DNA of 64,000 nt, from positions 535,644-599,643 of the forward strand of contig JACRLZ010000004.1 of assembly GCA_016235125.1 (NCBI GenBank). The letters run 5' to 3'. Of the stretch, positions 8,992 to 18,098 are shown piece by piece. The DNA comes from Sphingobacteriales bacterium. GTDB taxonomy: Bacteria > Bacteroidota > Bacteroidia > Chitinophagales > Chitinophagaceae. Position numbers and translations under genes: made by a program. Within the stretch, counting starts at the first letter, position 1; each line of letters opens with the position of its first letter. A model generated the notes under the pieces. That model ran no database searches and was not told the DNA's origin. It saw nothing but the letters and a program-made list of their open reading frames with translations.

Positions 8992-9636
8992 TCAAGGTGC
9001 CAACCGTTCCATTTTCCAGGTTCCATTTTCGTTTAAAGAATACTGTAACCTGTCATGCAGGCGGCTGGGCCTGCCCTGCCAGAATTCGAATAATACAGGT
9101 TTCAACAGGTATCCCCCCCAATAGCCCGGACGTTTGATCTGTTGCCCGTTGTTTTCGGCCATAATGCTTTTGTATTTCTCATCCAACCATTCACGGCTTT
9201 CAATAACCTGGCTTTGCGGCGATGTCAGGGCACCAAACTGACTTTCGACAGGACGGGAATAGAAATATTCATCGTTTTCTTCATTGCTCACTTTTTCAAT
9301 GATACCGGTAATGCGAACCTGACGTTCCAGTTCTTTCCAGAAAAAGACTAAACAGGCTTTGGGATTTTCAGCTAATTGCTGCCCTTTAAAACTGCTATAG
9401 TTGGTAAAAAAAACAAATCCCTTTTCATTGTAATCTTTTAATAGAACAATTCTTGCCGATGGAATTCCGTCAACAGAAGCCGTAGCAAGTGTCATGGCGT
9501 TTACCTCAGTAATCCCCGACTTTAATGCTTGTTTCCACCACTTGGTAAACTGGGCAAAGGGGTCAGGCAGCGCTTTTTTTTCAGTAAACTTCTTTTTTGT
9601 GTATTCATTCCGGATATCTGCAATTTTCCGTTTCAT
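8992..9636 (-). CDS. pdxH: Pyridoxamine 5'-phosphate oxidase
   Basis: A 214-residue FMN-dependent oxidase that makes pyridoxal 5'-phosphate from pyridoxine or pyridoxamine phosphate, the last step of vitamin B6 synthesis and salvage. Diagnostic segments are the N-terminal IRNEYTKK, ARIVLLKDYNEKGFVFFTNY with FMN contacts, ESQFGALTSPQSQ, and the C-terminal FWQGRPSRLHDRL with active-site Arg and His. A TATCTTTG -7 box lies 16 bases upstream of the ATG on the reverse strand. Confidence 0.95.
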   Translation of the reverse strand: MKRKIADIRNEYTKKKFTEKKALPDPFAQFTKWWKQALKSGITEVNAMTLATASVDGIPSARIVLLKDYNEKGFVFFTNYSSFKGQQLAENPKACLVFFWKELERQVRITGIIEKVSNEENDEYFYSRPVESQFGALTSPQSQVIESREWLDEKYKSIMAENNGQQIKRPGYWGGYLLKPVLFEFWQGRPSRLHDRLQYSLNENGTWKMERLAP

Positions 9637-9681
9637 AACTGAAACATTTTTGCAAAGATAGAAGCCTGTACTATGTATAAA

Positions 9682-9709
9682 AGAAAAAAGACCCCTGAAA
9701 AATGGTCTT
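9682..9709 (-). terminator. Intrinsic terminator for the coiled-coil gene
   Basis: Read on the reverse strand, AAGACC and GGTCTT form a 6-bp stem with a 10-base loop followed by a T-rich tail, just past the stop of the 9738-10754 gene. Confidence 0.55.
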
Positions 9710-9737
9710 ATTACATGATTTTTATCAGCGCCGGGTT

Positions 9738-10754
9738 TTAGGCATTCATTTGACGACGGGCCAGTTCATCTCTTTCCTCAGATACCAGGTTAAGCATGCT
9801 TTCCAGTTCGCCGATCCGTTTCATCTGGCCCTCCAGCCGCTTATTGGCTTCCGAAATTATCTGCATATCGTTATTCAGTTCTTCAAGGTATGCCACCCTT
9901 TTTTGCAGCTGCTGACGCTGGAAGTTGGCTTCTTTCAGTTTGGCCTGTGTTTCTGCAAATAATTCATTCAGCTCTTTATTTTCATCCATCACAGCTGAAT
10001 ATTTATCTTTTTGCTCCTCCAGATCAGTCGTCACTTTATAGTGCTCCTCTTTCAGTTCTTCATATTCAAGGCTTAGTTTCCGAGAAGTATTTACCTGGTT
10101 TTCGAGTTTCCCGATTTTTTCCTGCAGAGTATTAAATTCTCCGTAAGCGCTGTCAATTATCGAGCTCATTTCACTGCTGATATGATGTTTCTGCCTGATG
10201 TTAGTAATGTCCTCTTCTTTTTGTAAAAGCCGGTCTTTCAATTCTTCTATTTGAGCAGAAAGATCTTCATTAATTCCCATCAGTTCCTGCTGTTTTTCCT
10301 CGGTTTCCTTTACAATATCAATCTGGTTCAGCAGTTCACTGATCTTATTATTATGTTCCCGTAAACTTTGCTGCGTCTTGCGGAGTTGTTCAATATACCC
10401 CTGTTTTTCATCCGCATTATTTTGCTGGCGCAACTCTTCGGTTTCTGTCTTCAGTTTTTTAAGCTGCTTCCGCAATTCTTCGGCTTCAATGGAAAAAATA
10501 GTTGCATTCTCTTCTGCTTCAGAAAGTTTTTGTTTCAGTTCTGTGATTGCCTTATCCTTGTTTTCGGTATCATTAAAATAACGAAGTTTCCACTCGGTCA
10601 GTTCAGCCTTTGTTTTCCCGCCTGTAATATCCATGACCGTAGCATTGAATGACCTGCGGCTCGAGATAAAAAAATGAATGGTGACACCGAGGGTAATGGC
10701 CCCGAGCATGAGCACAATAATCTCGACAACAGAAAGAGAAAGCTGAGCATTCAT
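9738..10754 (-). CDS. Membrane-anchored coiled-coil protein
   Basis: A 338-residue protein with one hydrophobic helix near the N-terminus (about residues 10-31, LSVVEIIVLMLGAITLGVTI) followed by an almost unbroken heptad-rich stretch from about residue 60 to the end, dense in Glu, Lys, Gln and Leu. No enzymatic domain is visible. The layout is that of an inner-membrane protein with a long cytoplasmic coiled coil, perhaps a scaffold for division or envelope assembly (inference). Orthologous-looking proteins are common hypothetical proteins in Chitinophagaceae; I cannot name a function. Confidence 0.7.
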   Translation of the reverse strand: MNAQLSLSVVEIIVLMLGAITLGVTIHFFISSRRSFNATVMDITGGKTKAELTEWKLRYFNDTENKDKAITELKQKLSEAEENATIFSIEAEELRKQLKKLKTETEELRQQNNADEKQGYIEQLRKTQQSLREHNNKISELLNQIDIVKETEEKQQELMGINEDLSAQIEELKDRLLQKEEDITNIRQKHHISSEMSSIIDSAYGEFNTLQEKIGKLENQVNTSRKLSLEYEELKEEHYKVTTDLEEQKDKYSAVMDENKELNELFAETQAKLKEANFQRQQLQKRVAYLEELNNDMQIISEANKRLEGQMKRIGELESMLNLVSEERDELARRQMNA

Positions 10755-10890
10755 GATTTTTGGACTGGTGTTGAAACTATTAAAAAGGGTAAAGATTTTA
10801 ATTAATAGTTTTTCACAGACGGGGATAATGGATTCGCCTTACCAAGATAGTAGTTGCTGCAAAATAAAAGATAGGAAATATACTTAGGAA

Positions 10891-11604
10891 TTATCCCTTA
10901 ACAAGAGTACCGACCTTTTCACCGGTTACCACACGACGAAGATTGCCTTCCTTATTCATATTAAAAACAATGATAGGCAGGTTATTTTCCATGCACAGCG
11001 TAAAAGCTGTCATATCCATGACCTGTAATTTTTTATCGAGGCAATCCTGGAAGGTCATCACATTGAATTTTGTAGCAGACGGGTCTTTTTCGGGGTCAGA
11101 AGTATAGATGCCATCCACCCTTGTTCCTTTTAATATAACATCGGCATTGATCTCGATGGCCCGGAGAGAGCCTGCCGTATCGGTGGTAAAATATGGATTG
11201 CCCGTACCTGCACCAAATATCACAACCCTTCCTTTTTCCAGGTGGCGGATAGCCCTGCGGCGGATATACGGCTCTGCTATCTGTTCCATTTTGATGGCGC
11301 TTTGCAATCGGGTATAAACTCCCACTTTTTCCAGTCCTGCCTGCACTGCCATCCCATTGATTACAGTTGCCAGCATACCCATATAATCGCCATGTGCTCT
11401 TTCAATGCCTGTTTCATCTTCATTCATGCCCCGGTAAATATTGCCTCCACCGATCACTATTGCCACCTGCACTCCCAATTCGGTGATGGATTTGATATCC
11501 TGTGCATACTGAGCAATGACATTGGTGTCAAATCCAAAAGTTTTATCGCCCATTAATGCTTCGCCGGAAAGTTTGAGGAGGATGCGTTTGTACCTGGGTA
11601 GCAT
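10891..11604 (-). CDS. pyrH: UMP kinase
   Basis: A 237-residue uridylate kinase of the amino-acid-kinase fold, converting UMP to UDP with ATP. It begins [20 protein letters not shown], with GGGNIYRG near residue 59, the [12 protein letters not shown] loop near 135 and [12 protein letters not shown] near 170. The start at 11604 fits the family; the longer frame from 11649 adds 15 unrelated residues. In many bacteria pyrH follows tsf directly; here a reverse-oriented gene lies between them. Confidence 0.94.
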   Translation of the reverse strand: MLPRYKRILLKLSGEALMGDKTFGFDTNVIAQYAQDIKSITELGVQVAIVIGGGNIYRGMNEDETGIERAHGDYMGMLATVINGMAVQAGLEKVGVYTRLQSAIKMEQIAEPYIRRRAIRHLEKGRVVIFGAGTGNPYFTTDTAGSLRAIEINADVILKGTRVDGIYTSDPEKDPSATKFNVMTFQDCLDKKLQVMDMTAFTLCMENNLPIIVFNMNKEGNLRRVVTGEKVGTLVKG

Positions 11605-11689
11605 GGAGTATAGATTTCGGGGCGAAGATAGGGGTTTTGATGAGGGCAAAATAGTTGTAATTTACCCGGATGAATCATTTTTAAAAGTG

Positions 11690-12523
11690 ATGGCGATGCG
11701 TCTTTTTTTTCTTCCAATATTACTGTTGCTTTTTATACCAGCCGGATCACAAAGCATCTCCGGAATATGGGAAGGTAATAATGAACCCTCACATTACATA
11801 AAACCCGAAAGAGTGGTTCTTGAAATTTGGGAATATAACGACTCCTTGATCACCGGAGTAAGCCATCTTTATTATAGCCGTGGCCGCTACGAACACCATA
11901 AACTCAGCGGACGAATAAATAAAAGGACATCCCGGGTGTATTTATCCGAAGACAGTATTATCAGTTATAAAGTGGGGTTATTGCAGGTTGTCGATGAGGG
12001 AACATATACATTAAGGCTTTTTAAAAAAGAAGATGAAATGATATTGCAGGGTGATTGGGTAAGCAGGCGAAAAAGATTATTTATAGATCCTACCGTCAGA
12101 ACCCGTTTTCATAAAGATATAAAGCAGGAAATACCGACACTATCTTCAGACAATGCCCAAAACCCCTTAAAACGGGTCGACGATATTCAACTCGTACTGG
12201 AGATCGATAAAAAGGAAAAAGATTCCATCAGAGTCGATATTTATGATAACGGGGAAATAGACCATGACAGCATATCGGTATATGTGAACAATATAGTTGT
12301 GATCTCGAAGCAACAGGTTTCTGTAAAGCCGCTCACATTTTATCTATCCGTTACTAATAATGAACCCTATGATAAGATCAGGATGGTAGCAGAGAACCTG
12401 GGCAGCATCCCTCCCAATACCGCATTAATGGTGATCACGACAAGAAAAAGGAAATACAACGTATTTGTCAGCAGCAATTTTGAAAAAAATGCGGTGGTTG
12501 AATTTTTCTTAAAGGATAAATAA
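11690..12523 (+). CDS. Secreted protein of unknown function
   Basis: From the ATG at 11690 the product has 277 residues and a clear signal peptide (MAMRLFFLPILLLLFIPAGS). The N-terminal half begins with SGIWEG and reads as a beta-rich lipocalin-like region (inference); the C-terminal half from about residue 160 has a VDIYDNGEIDHDSISVYVN segment followed by VAENLGSIPPNTALM, a module I have seen attached to many Bacteroidota envelope proteins but cannot name. The frame extends upstream into pyrH but the signal peptide fixes the start. It lies convergent to tsf and splits the usual tsf-pyrH order. Confidence 0.7.
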   Translation: MAMRLFFLPILLLLFIPAGSQSISGIWEGNNEPSHYIKPERVVLEIWEYNDSLITGVSHLYYSRGRYEHHKLSGRINKRTSRVYLSEDSIISYKVGLLQVVDEGTYTLRLFKKEDEMILQGDWVSRRKRLFIDPTVRTRFHKDIKQEIPTLSSDNAQNPLKRVDDIQLVLEIDKKEKDSIRVDIYDNGEIDHDSISVYVNNIVVISKQQVSVKPLTFYLSVTNNEPYDKIRMVAENLGSIPPNTALMVITTRKRKYNVFVSSNFEKNAVVEFFLKDK

Positions 12524-12549
12524 AAAGGCTGCACATTAGTACAGCCTTT
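12524..12549. terminator. Bidirectional terminator between the 11690-12523 gene and tsf
   Basis: AAAGGCTG at 12524-12531 pairs with CAGCCTTT at 12542-12549 across a 10-base loop. A- and T-rich flanks on both sides fit termination of both convergent genes. Confidence 0.6.
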
Positions 12550-12570
12550 AAACAATTTGATGTTTATATT

Positions 12571-13407
12571 TTATCCCAACGCCACTCTCTTAAATTCTGT
12601 CACTTTCACATCTCCGCTCTCTTTCAGATATTGCTCAACGGTCTTGCTGCCGTCTTTTACAAAAGCCTGTGCCGTCAATGTCTGCTCTTTAAAGAAAGCA
12701 CCCATTTTACCGTCAGCAATTTTAGCCAGCATTTCCTCCGGCTTGCCGGCCATCTTCGGGTCTTGTTTCATCAGTTCCATGACAATGTCTTTTTCTCTTG
12801 CCACCACTTCTGCAGGTACTGAAGCTGCGTCAACAGCTACTGGATTCAATGCAGCGATCTGCATCGCCACATCTTTCCCGGCTTCAACAGCTTCTTTATT
12901 CAGACCAACCAACACGCCGATTCTGTAAGCCCCGTGAATATACGATGCTACATAGGGAGCATCTATTCTTTCAAACTTTGTAATGCCTATTTTTTCACCG
13001 ATCGTTGCCAGTTTTTCATTTACCATTTCGGCTACGGTGAGGCTGGAAGCCTTTACGTTCATCAACTCATCAAGGCTTTTTACATTGTTGGCAATGGCTG
13101 CATCAGCAATAGCCTGGCCAAAAGCCACGAAGTCTGCATTCTTGGAAACAAAATCAGTTTCGCAGCTTACACAAACCACGATGCCTGTTTTATTATCCGC
13201 CGTGGTCTTAGCAATCACCACACCTTCTTTTGCTTCCCGGTCGCTTCTTTTGGCAGCCACTTTTTGTCCTTGCTTGCGGAGCCAGTCAATGGCTGCTTCA
13301 AAATCTCCGTTTGTTTCTGTTAACGCCTTGCGGCAATCCATCATTCCTGCACCAGTTACCTGGCGAAGTTTATTTATCTCCTGTGCACTTATAGTTACTG
13401 TACTCAT
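12571..13407 (-). CDS. tsf: Translation elongation factor Ts
   Basis: A 278-residue guanine-nucleotide exchange factor for EF-Tu. The N-terminal UBA-like domain shows LRQVTGAGMMDCRKALTET, followed by the core with SCETDFVSKNADF (the TDFV motif that inserts into EF-Tu) and SYIHGAYRIGVLVGL. The length is typical. It lies 123 bases downstream of rpsB in the same orientation and the two are probably co-transcribed. Confidence 0.95.
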   Translation of the reverse strand: MSTVTISAQEINKLRQVTGAGMMDCRKALTETNGDFEAAIDWLRKQGQKVAAKRSDREAKEGVVIAKTTADNKTGIVVCVSCETDFVSKNADFVAFGQAIADAAIANNVKSLDELMNVKASSLTVAEMVNEKLATIGEKIGITKFERIDAPYVASYIHGAYRIGVLVGLNKEAVEAGKDVAMQIAALNPVAVDAASVPAEVVAREKDIVMELMKQDPKMAGKPEEMLAKIADGKMGAFFKEQTLTAQAFVKDGSKTVEQYLKESGDVKVTEFKRVALG

Positions 13408-13530
13408 GTTAAGAAATTGAAGTCTGAAGTATGAGGTCTGATATGACTCTTTTCTTCAGTGTTAAAAAAAAATTTTGATACCTCTTGTTAATCGAAGAGT
13501 TCTGACTTCCTACATCAGATCTCCGGCATC

Positions 13531-14403
13531 TTATCTCCTTCCACCACCCGGTCCACGGCTACCGCCAGTTGGTGTGCGGCGTCTTTGTCCGCCCTGGCTG
13601 CGGCCTCTTCCTCCACGACCACCTTCTGCTTCTGCTTCAGCCAGCAGTTTAGCCGCTTTCTTTTCTTTTTCGTCATCGGTTGTTTCTTCTACTTCTTCAT
13701 CTTTGGCAGCCTGTCTTTCTGCAAGACCTTCTGCAATGGCAGCAGTGATATAGTTTACAAGAATTGCAATTGATTTGGTTGCATCATCATTGGCAGGGAT
13801 GGCGAAATCAACCTTATTGGGGTCACAGTTCGTATCCACAACACCGAAAGTAGAGATGCCCAAACGTTTTGCTTCTGCCAATGCAATATGCTCATGACCT
13901 ATATCAACAATGAACAACGCTGCAGGTACACGGCCCAACTGGGAAATACCGCCAAGCACTTTTTCCATTTTGTCTTTATCTCGGCTCAGCGTCAGTCTTT
14001 CTTTTTTTGTGATATTATCAAAAGAACCATCGCCCAGCATTTTTTCAATGCTCTGCATTTTCTTTACACTCTTACGAACAGTGTTGAAGTTGGTAAGCAT
14101 GCCACCCAGCCATCTTTCAGTTACGAAAGGCATATTCACCCTTTTGGCACATTCATTCACAATGTCTTTTGCTTGTTTTTTTGTACCAACAAACAAAATC
14201 TTTTTACCGCTGCGGGCAATTTGTTTTAATACGGATGCGGTTTCCTGCAGACACTCCACCGTTTTATTAAGATCAATTATGTGGATGCCTTTCTTTTCAG
14301 CAAAAATGTAAGGCAACATCTTGGGATTCCATTTCTTTTTCAGGTGACCGAAATGAACACCTGCCTCAAGTAGCTGCTGCTGTAATGATGTATTATTTTC
14401 CAT
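13531..14403 (-). CDS. rpsB: 30S ribosomal protein S2 with an RGG-rich tail
   Basis: A 290-residue S2. The core (about 1-235) is regular: LLEAGVHFGHLKKKWNPKM, FVGTKKQAKDIV, TERWLGGMLTNF, and IPANDDATKSI. After it come an acidic helix (EEVEETTDDEKEKK) and a tail of about 35 residues made almost only of Gly, Arg, Gln, Ser and Pro with GGRGGRGR repeats. The tail is encoded by markedly GC-rich DNA (about 13531-13620). Such an RGG-type extension on S2 is unusual and could bind rRNA or mRNA (inference). It lies between rpsI and tsf. Confidence 0.94.
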   Translation of the reverse strand: MENNTSLQQQLLEAGVHFGHLKKKWNPKMLPYIFAEKKGIHIIDLNKTVECLQETASVLKQIARSGKKILFVGTKKQAKDIVNECAKRVNMPFVTERWLGGMLTNFNTVRKSVKKMQSIEKMLGDGSFDNITKKERLTLSRDKDKMEKVLGGISQLGRVPAALFIVDIGHEHIALAEAKRLGISTFGVVDTNCDPNKVDFAIPANDDATKSIAILVNYITAAIAEGLAERQAAKDEEVEETTDDEKEKKAAKLLAEAEAEGGRGGRGRSQGGQRRRTPTGGSRGPGGGRR

Positions 14404-14441
14404 TGTATTTGAATAATCGTTTTTAATGTTATTTGCCTGTA

Positions 14442-14831
14442 TTAACGTTTAGAGAACTGGTAGCTTCTTCTCGCTTTCTTATGACCGAATTTCTTACGTT
14501 CAACAGACCTTGGGTCTCTTTTCAGCAAACCGGCTGCTTTAAGTGCAGGGCGAAAATCAGCATTCAGTTCCAGCAACACCCGGGCAATGCCGAGCATCGC
14601 TGACTCAGCCTGTCCCTTCACGCCGCCACCTGATGCATTAATCTTTATATCAAATTTAGTTACCGCATCTACTACTTTCAGCGGACGTTCTACCTGGTTT
14701 TGCAGATATACCAGGGGAAAATAAGTTTTATAGTCCTTGTCGTTCACTGTGATTTTTCCATCTCCCTTGGAGATAAAAACCCGGGTCACAGCTTCTTTAC
14801 GACGACCCACTCCGTTTTTTTGTTTTTCCAT
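14442..14831 (-). CDS. rpsI: 30S ribosomal protein S9
   Basis: A 129-residue S9 with GVGRRKEAVTRVF at the start, GGGVKGQAESAMLGIARVL in the middle and the basic end RRSYQFSKR, whose last residues reach the P-site tRNA. It follows rplM in the conserved rplM-rpsI order. Confidence 0.96.
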   Translation of the reverse strand: MEKQKNGVGRRKEAVTRVFISKGDGKITVNDKDYKTYFPLVYLQNQVERPLKVVDAVTKFDIKINASGGGVKGQAESAMLGIARVLLELNADFRPALKAAGLLKRDPRSVERKKFGHKKARRSYQFSKR

Positions 14832-14834
14832 TTT

Positions 14835-14900
14835 ATGTTTAGCTTTTAGCTTTTAGCTGCTAGCCGCAAGCCTGTAGCTTGAAGCTTGTAGCTTGAGCTG
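14835..14900. repeat. TAGCTT word repeat between rplM and rpsI
   Basis: The gap between the two ribosomal genes is made of repeated words AGCTTTTAGC, TAGCTTGAAGCTTGTAGCTT and GAGCTG. It is a low-complexity intergenic repeat; several different families of such words occur in this window. Confidence 0.6.
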
Positions 14901-14902
14901 TT

Positions 14903-15346
14903 TTAAAATTTCAATTCTTTCGGATTTTGTGCCTTATGCGGATGCTCTGCGCCAACGTACACAAATAATTTTTTGAACATCTTACGTCCAAGACGATTTT
15001 TGGGAAGCATGCCTTTTACCGCTCTTTCCACAATTACTTCCGGACGGCGTTTCATCAGGTTGCTTGCTGTTTCCTCTTTCAATCCACCAGGGTAACCGGT
15101 GAAATGATCATAGATCTTCTGGTTCATTTTGTTGCCGGTCAGCACCACTTTTTCCGCATTGATTACAACAATGTAATCGCCGGTGTCGACATGAGGTGTA
15201 TAGTATGCCTTATTCTTGCCACGCAGTATGGCAGCAATCTTGGCACACATACGACCCACGGTTTGATTAGTACCGTCCACAACATACCAGTTGCGCTTTA
15301 CGGTAGCCTCGTTCGCATGTTTGGTTGTGAAATGTAGTTTACTCAT
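14903..15346 (-). CDS. rplM: 50S ribosomal protein L13
   Basis: A 147-residue L13 with [35 protein letters not shown], the [10 protein letters not shown] loop and [19 protein letters not shown]. It is the first gene of the rplM-rpsI-rpsB-tsf run on the reverse strand. Confidence 0.97.
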   Translation of the reverse strand: MSKLHFTTKHANEATVKRNWYVVDGTNQTVGRMCAKIAAILRGKNKAYYTPHVDTGDYIVVINAEKVVLTGNKMNQKIYDHFTGYPGGLKEETASNLMKRRPEVIVERAVKGMLPKNRLGRKMFKKLFVYVGAEHPHKAQNPKELKF

Positions 15347-15371
15347 CTTTTAAATTTTAATTTTTTCCTTG

Positions 15372-15420
15372 TCATCCTGCCTGCCCCGATGACTATCGTG
15401 GGAGCGGAGTCGAAGGATGA
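15372..15420. repeat. Palindromic intergenic repeat upstream of rplM
   Basis: TCATCCT at 15372-15378 pairs with AGGATGA at 15414-15420, and CCCGAT with ATCGTGGG inside. The wording (CATCCT ... GGAGCGGAGTCGAAGGATGA) is a familiar Bacteroidota intergenic palindrome. It lies in the leader side of rplM and may form an RNA hairpin. Confidence 0.55.
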
Positions 15421-15607
15421 TCGCCGCTATCCCGGCAATCGGTTTTTTAAATGGGCTGCGAAGATAGGTTTGCGACAATTCACAGCCTAAATTTTACGAA
15501 AGAATTTTTATAGCTCCTTTGTAAACAACTGATTTTCAGCAAAAATTTTGCCCTGCAATTTTAATAATCAAAATTGACCTTATATTTAGGGCTCAACAAT
15601 ATTTACA

Positions 15608-16210
15608 ATGCCTACACATCATCTCGGCCGTTCCAGTTTTGGAAATCCTGCAAACGCCGGCAACCTGATGACCCTTGAAGAAGCCTATCAATTATTATAT
15701 GATTGGGTACCCAATGAACGTCTCCGGCTGCACATGAAGCAAGTGGCAGCCAACATGAAGGCATGGGCCATTGAAAAAGAAAATGCTGATGAACAAGCAG
15801 CATTAAAATGGGAATTGGCCGGGCTGTTGCATGATGCCGATTGGGAAAAATTTCCGGATGATCATTGCCGCATTATCATTGAAGAACTTGAAAGAAGAAA
15901 TATTGATCCCGATGTTATCCACTGCATCGCATCACATGGCCCCGGATACTTTGGCGTAGAGCCGGTAAATCAAATGGACAAAATGATATATGCCATTGAT
16001 GAATTGTCAGGCTTTGTACATGCGGCCGCCCTCATCAGACCTACAAGATATGATGGTCTTGAAGTAAAAAGTGTAGTGAAAAGATTAAAAACTCCCTCTT
16101 TTGCCGCCCAGGTAAGCCGGGAAGACATAAATGATGCCGTTTCCCGTGCTGCTGTTTCCCTCGAAGAGCTTATTCAATTCATCATCGATCATCAGAAGGA
16201 TGTGTCGTAA
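15608..16210 (+). CDS. HD-domain phosphohydrolase
   Basis: A 200-residue protein with an HD-superfamily core: HMKQVAANM provides the first metal His, GLLHDADWEKFPDDH the HD pair, and CIASHGPGYFG a later His. The family hydrolyses phosphates of nucleotides or related molecules; the substrate is unknown. The first 20 residues (MPTHHLGRSSFGNPANAGNL) look unconserved and the Met at 15668 (MTLEEAYQLL) is a credible alternative start. It stands alone between the ribosomal cluster and the PKD-repeat gene. Confidence 0.8.
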   Translation: MPTHHLGRSSFGNPANAGNLMTLEEAYQLLYDWVPNERLRLHMKQVAANMKAWAIEKENADEQAALKWELAGLLHDADWEKFPDDHCRIIIEELERRNIDPDVIHCIASHGPGYFGVEPVNQMDKMIYAIDELSGFVHAAALIRPTRYDGLEVKSVVKRLKTPSFAAQVSREDINDAVSRAAVSLEELIQFIIDHQKDVS

Positions 16211-16333
16211 AAATCCGCAGCAAAAAAACATTATGGTTTTTTTAAACCCGGCTGATTAAACCGGGTCACAAAAAACGGTTTAGTGTCCCTGCCCCTACGT
16301 AAAGAACATTAAGTCACCAAAAAATCAATCAGT

Positions 16334-18037
16334 ATGAGGAAGCTTTACGCTTTGCTCGCCGGCTTTATTTTTAGTCTGCTCAGCATCCACAGCGCCAATG
16401 CAAAAACCGTTACCCCCGACGTAGCCAATTTTACCTTTACCGTTAATGTACCCAACAACGATATCATTTTTACCAATACTTCCATTATCGGAAGTGAACC
16501 CGGTCCACGAAAGGCCTTCTGGCATTTTGGAGACGGGGCTGTACAAATGACGCCTCCGCTGCAGGGCACACAGCATCATTATCAAACGGCAGGCACTTAT
16601 AATGTTTGCCTGAAAATATATCGGTACTATACTAATACAAATGATTCTGTACTGACGGCACAGGTTTGTAAAACTGTGGTGATCGAAACAAATTGCCAGG
16701 CAGGTTTTCAAACTGTTTCTGTAACGAGTAATCCGCTGGCAAAATATTTTATTGCTCAACCGAATCATAGCCAGAATAAAAAACCGGTACGCATCTGCTG
16801 GAACTTTGGAGACGGAAGAGATACTTGCATTCAATACCCGACCACCTACACAGGACCCTATGCGGTTTACCATTTATATTCTCATCCCGGGAATTATAAT
16901 GTTTGTGTAAATATCAGATATGATGGCGGCTGCGAGGCACAAAGTTGCCACCCGGTTCAGGTCGGCAATCCTGACAGTTGTCGTGCTGATTTTGAACGAG
17001 TGCAGGTTTCACCAAATGCCAATCCCTTACTGGCTTATTATAAAGCTCTTCCCTGGCATAATAATAACCGCAAACCGGCAAGAGTATGCTGGAAATTTGG
17101 TGATGGCACAGATACCTGTATCAACTATCCTGAAAATTATACTGGTCCTTATGCCGTATCACATCTTTACAATCATCCTGGATTCTATGAAGTATGTGTA
17201 AAGATCAATTACTATGGCGGTTGTGAAGCAAGAAAGTGTAAAGAAATACGGATCGCAAGACCCGATACCTGTAAAGCTGATTTTGAAAGAATTCCGGTAA
17301 CTACAACCAATAATCCTTTGCGGGTTTATTACAAAGCGCTGCCATGGCACAACAATAATAAAAAGCCTCAAAGAATATGCTGGCAGTTTGGCGATGGCAG
17401 AGATACCTGTGTCAATTATTCACAGGCTTATGTAGGATCCTATACGGTGGGTCACACCTACAACCATCCCGGTTTGTATGAAGTATGCGTAAAGATCATT
17501 TACTATGGTGGTTGTGAAGCAAGAAAATGCAAACCCGTTCGGGTAGGAAGACCTGATTCATGCAAGGCTGATTTTGTAAAGCTGCCCATCATCTCTGTCA
17601 ATGATCCATTAAAGGCAGTATTTAAAGCATTGCCATGGCATAACAATAATAAAAAGCCGCAAAGAATATGCTGGACTTTTGGCGATGGCAGAGATACCTG
17701 CATCAACTATCCTGAAAATTACAATGGACAGTATATCGTCACTCACAGGTATAATCATCCGGGCATATATGAAGTATGTGTGAACATTCGCTACTATGGC
17801 GGTTGTGAAGCACAAAAATGTAAACCAGTACGGATAGGCCCAAGACCTGATAGCTGCAGGGCGGATTTTCAAAGAATTCCTGTAGCAACCACCAATAATC
17901 CATTAAGGGCTTATTTCAAAGCATTGCCCTGGCACAACAATAACAAGAAACCACAAAGGATATGCTGGACTTTTGGCGATGGCAGAGATACCTGTATCAA
18001 CTATTTATTTCAAAGCATTGCCCTGGCACAACAATAA
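16334..18037 (+). CDS. PKD-repeat T9SS surface protein, N-terminal part (frame broken)
   Basis: This frame holds the signal peptide (MRKLYALLAGFIFSLLSIHS) and about five and a half PKD domains. After a divergent first unit, each unit of about 97 residues repeats the same pattern: C-(K/R)ADF, ALPWHNNNKKP, ICW-FGDGRDTC, YNHPG-YEVCV, YYGGCEA-KC. That gives six conserved Cys per unit, probably disulfide-bonded outside the cell. It reads in register to codon 557 (base 18004), where an exact 94-bp tandem duplication shifts the frame and adds ten foreign residues before a stop at 18037. Removing one copy of the 94 bases gives a continuous 1062-residue protein with the frame ending at 19616. Likely role: extracellular adhesin or structural surface protein (inference). 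Confidence 0.85.
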   Translation: MRKLYALLAGFIFSLLSIHSANAKTVTPDVANFTFTVNVPNNDIIFTNTSIIGSEPGPRKAFWHFGDGAVQMTPPLQGTQHHYQTAGTYNVCLKIYRYYTNTNDSVLTAQVCKTVVIETNCQAGFQTVSVTSNPLAKYFIAQPNHSQNKKPVRICWNFGDGRDTCIQYPTTYTGPYAVYHLYSHPGNYNVCVNIRYDGGCEAQSCHPVQVGNPDSCRADFERVQVSPNANPLLAYYKALPWHNNNRKPARVCWKFGDGTDTCINYPENYTGPYAVSHLYNHPGFYEVCVKINYYGGCEARKCKEIRIARPDTCKADFERIPVTTTNNPLRVYYKALPWHNNNKKPQRICWQFGDGRDTCVNYSQAYVGSYTVGHTYNHPGLYEVCVKIIYYGGCEARKCKPVRVGRPDSCKADFVKLPIISVNDPLKAVFKALPWHNNNKKPQRICWTFGDGRDTCINYPENYNGQYIVTHRYNHPGIYEVCVNIRYYGGCEAQKCKPVRIGPRPDSCRADFQRIPVATTNNPLRAYFKALPWHNNNKKPQRICWTFGDGRDTCINYLFQSIALAQQ

Positions 18038-18098
18038 CAAGAAACCACAAAGGATATGCTGGACTTTTGGCGATGGCAGAGATACCTGTATCAACTAT
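17911..18098. repeat. Exact 94-bp tandem duplication that breaks the PKD gene
   Basis: Bases 17911-18004 and 18005-18098 are identical and adjacent. The flanks differ immediately on each side (c before copy 1, t before copy 2), so the duplicated unit is exactly 94 bases. Since 94 is 31 codons plus one base, it shifts the reading frame. The segment encodes AYFKALPWHNNNKKP through DTCINY of repeat unit 6. Confidence 0.95.

Noticed and set aside
16240..16266. CCCGG / CCGGG hairpin between the HD and PKD genes as a terminator
   Set aside because: Only a 5-bp stem with a 9-base loop and no T-run on the plus strand; too weak to annotate.
16325..16873. 182-codon reverse frame at the start of the PKD gene
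   Set aside because: Antisense to clear PKD repeats and composed of their reverse complement.
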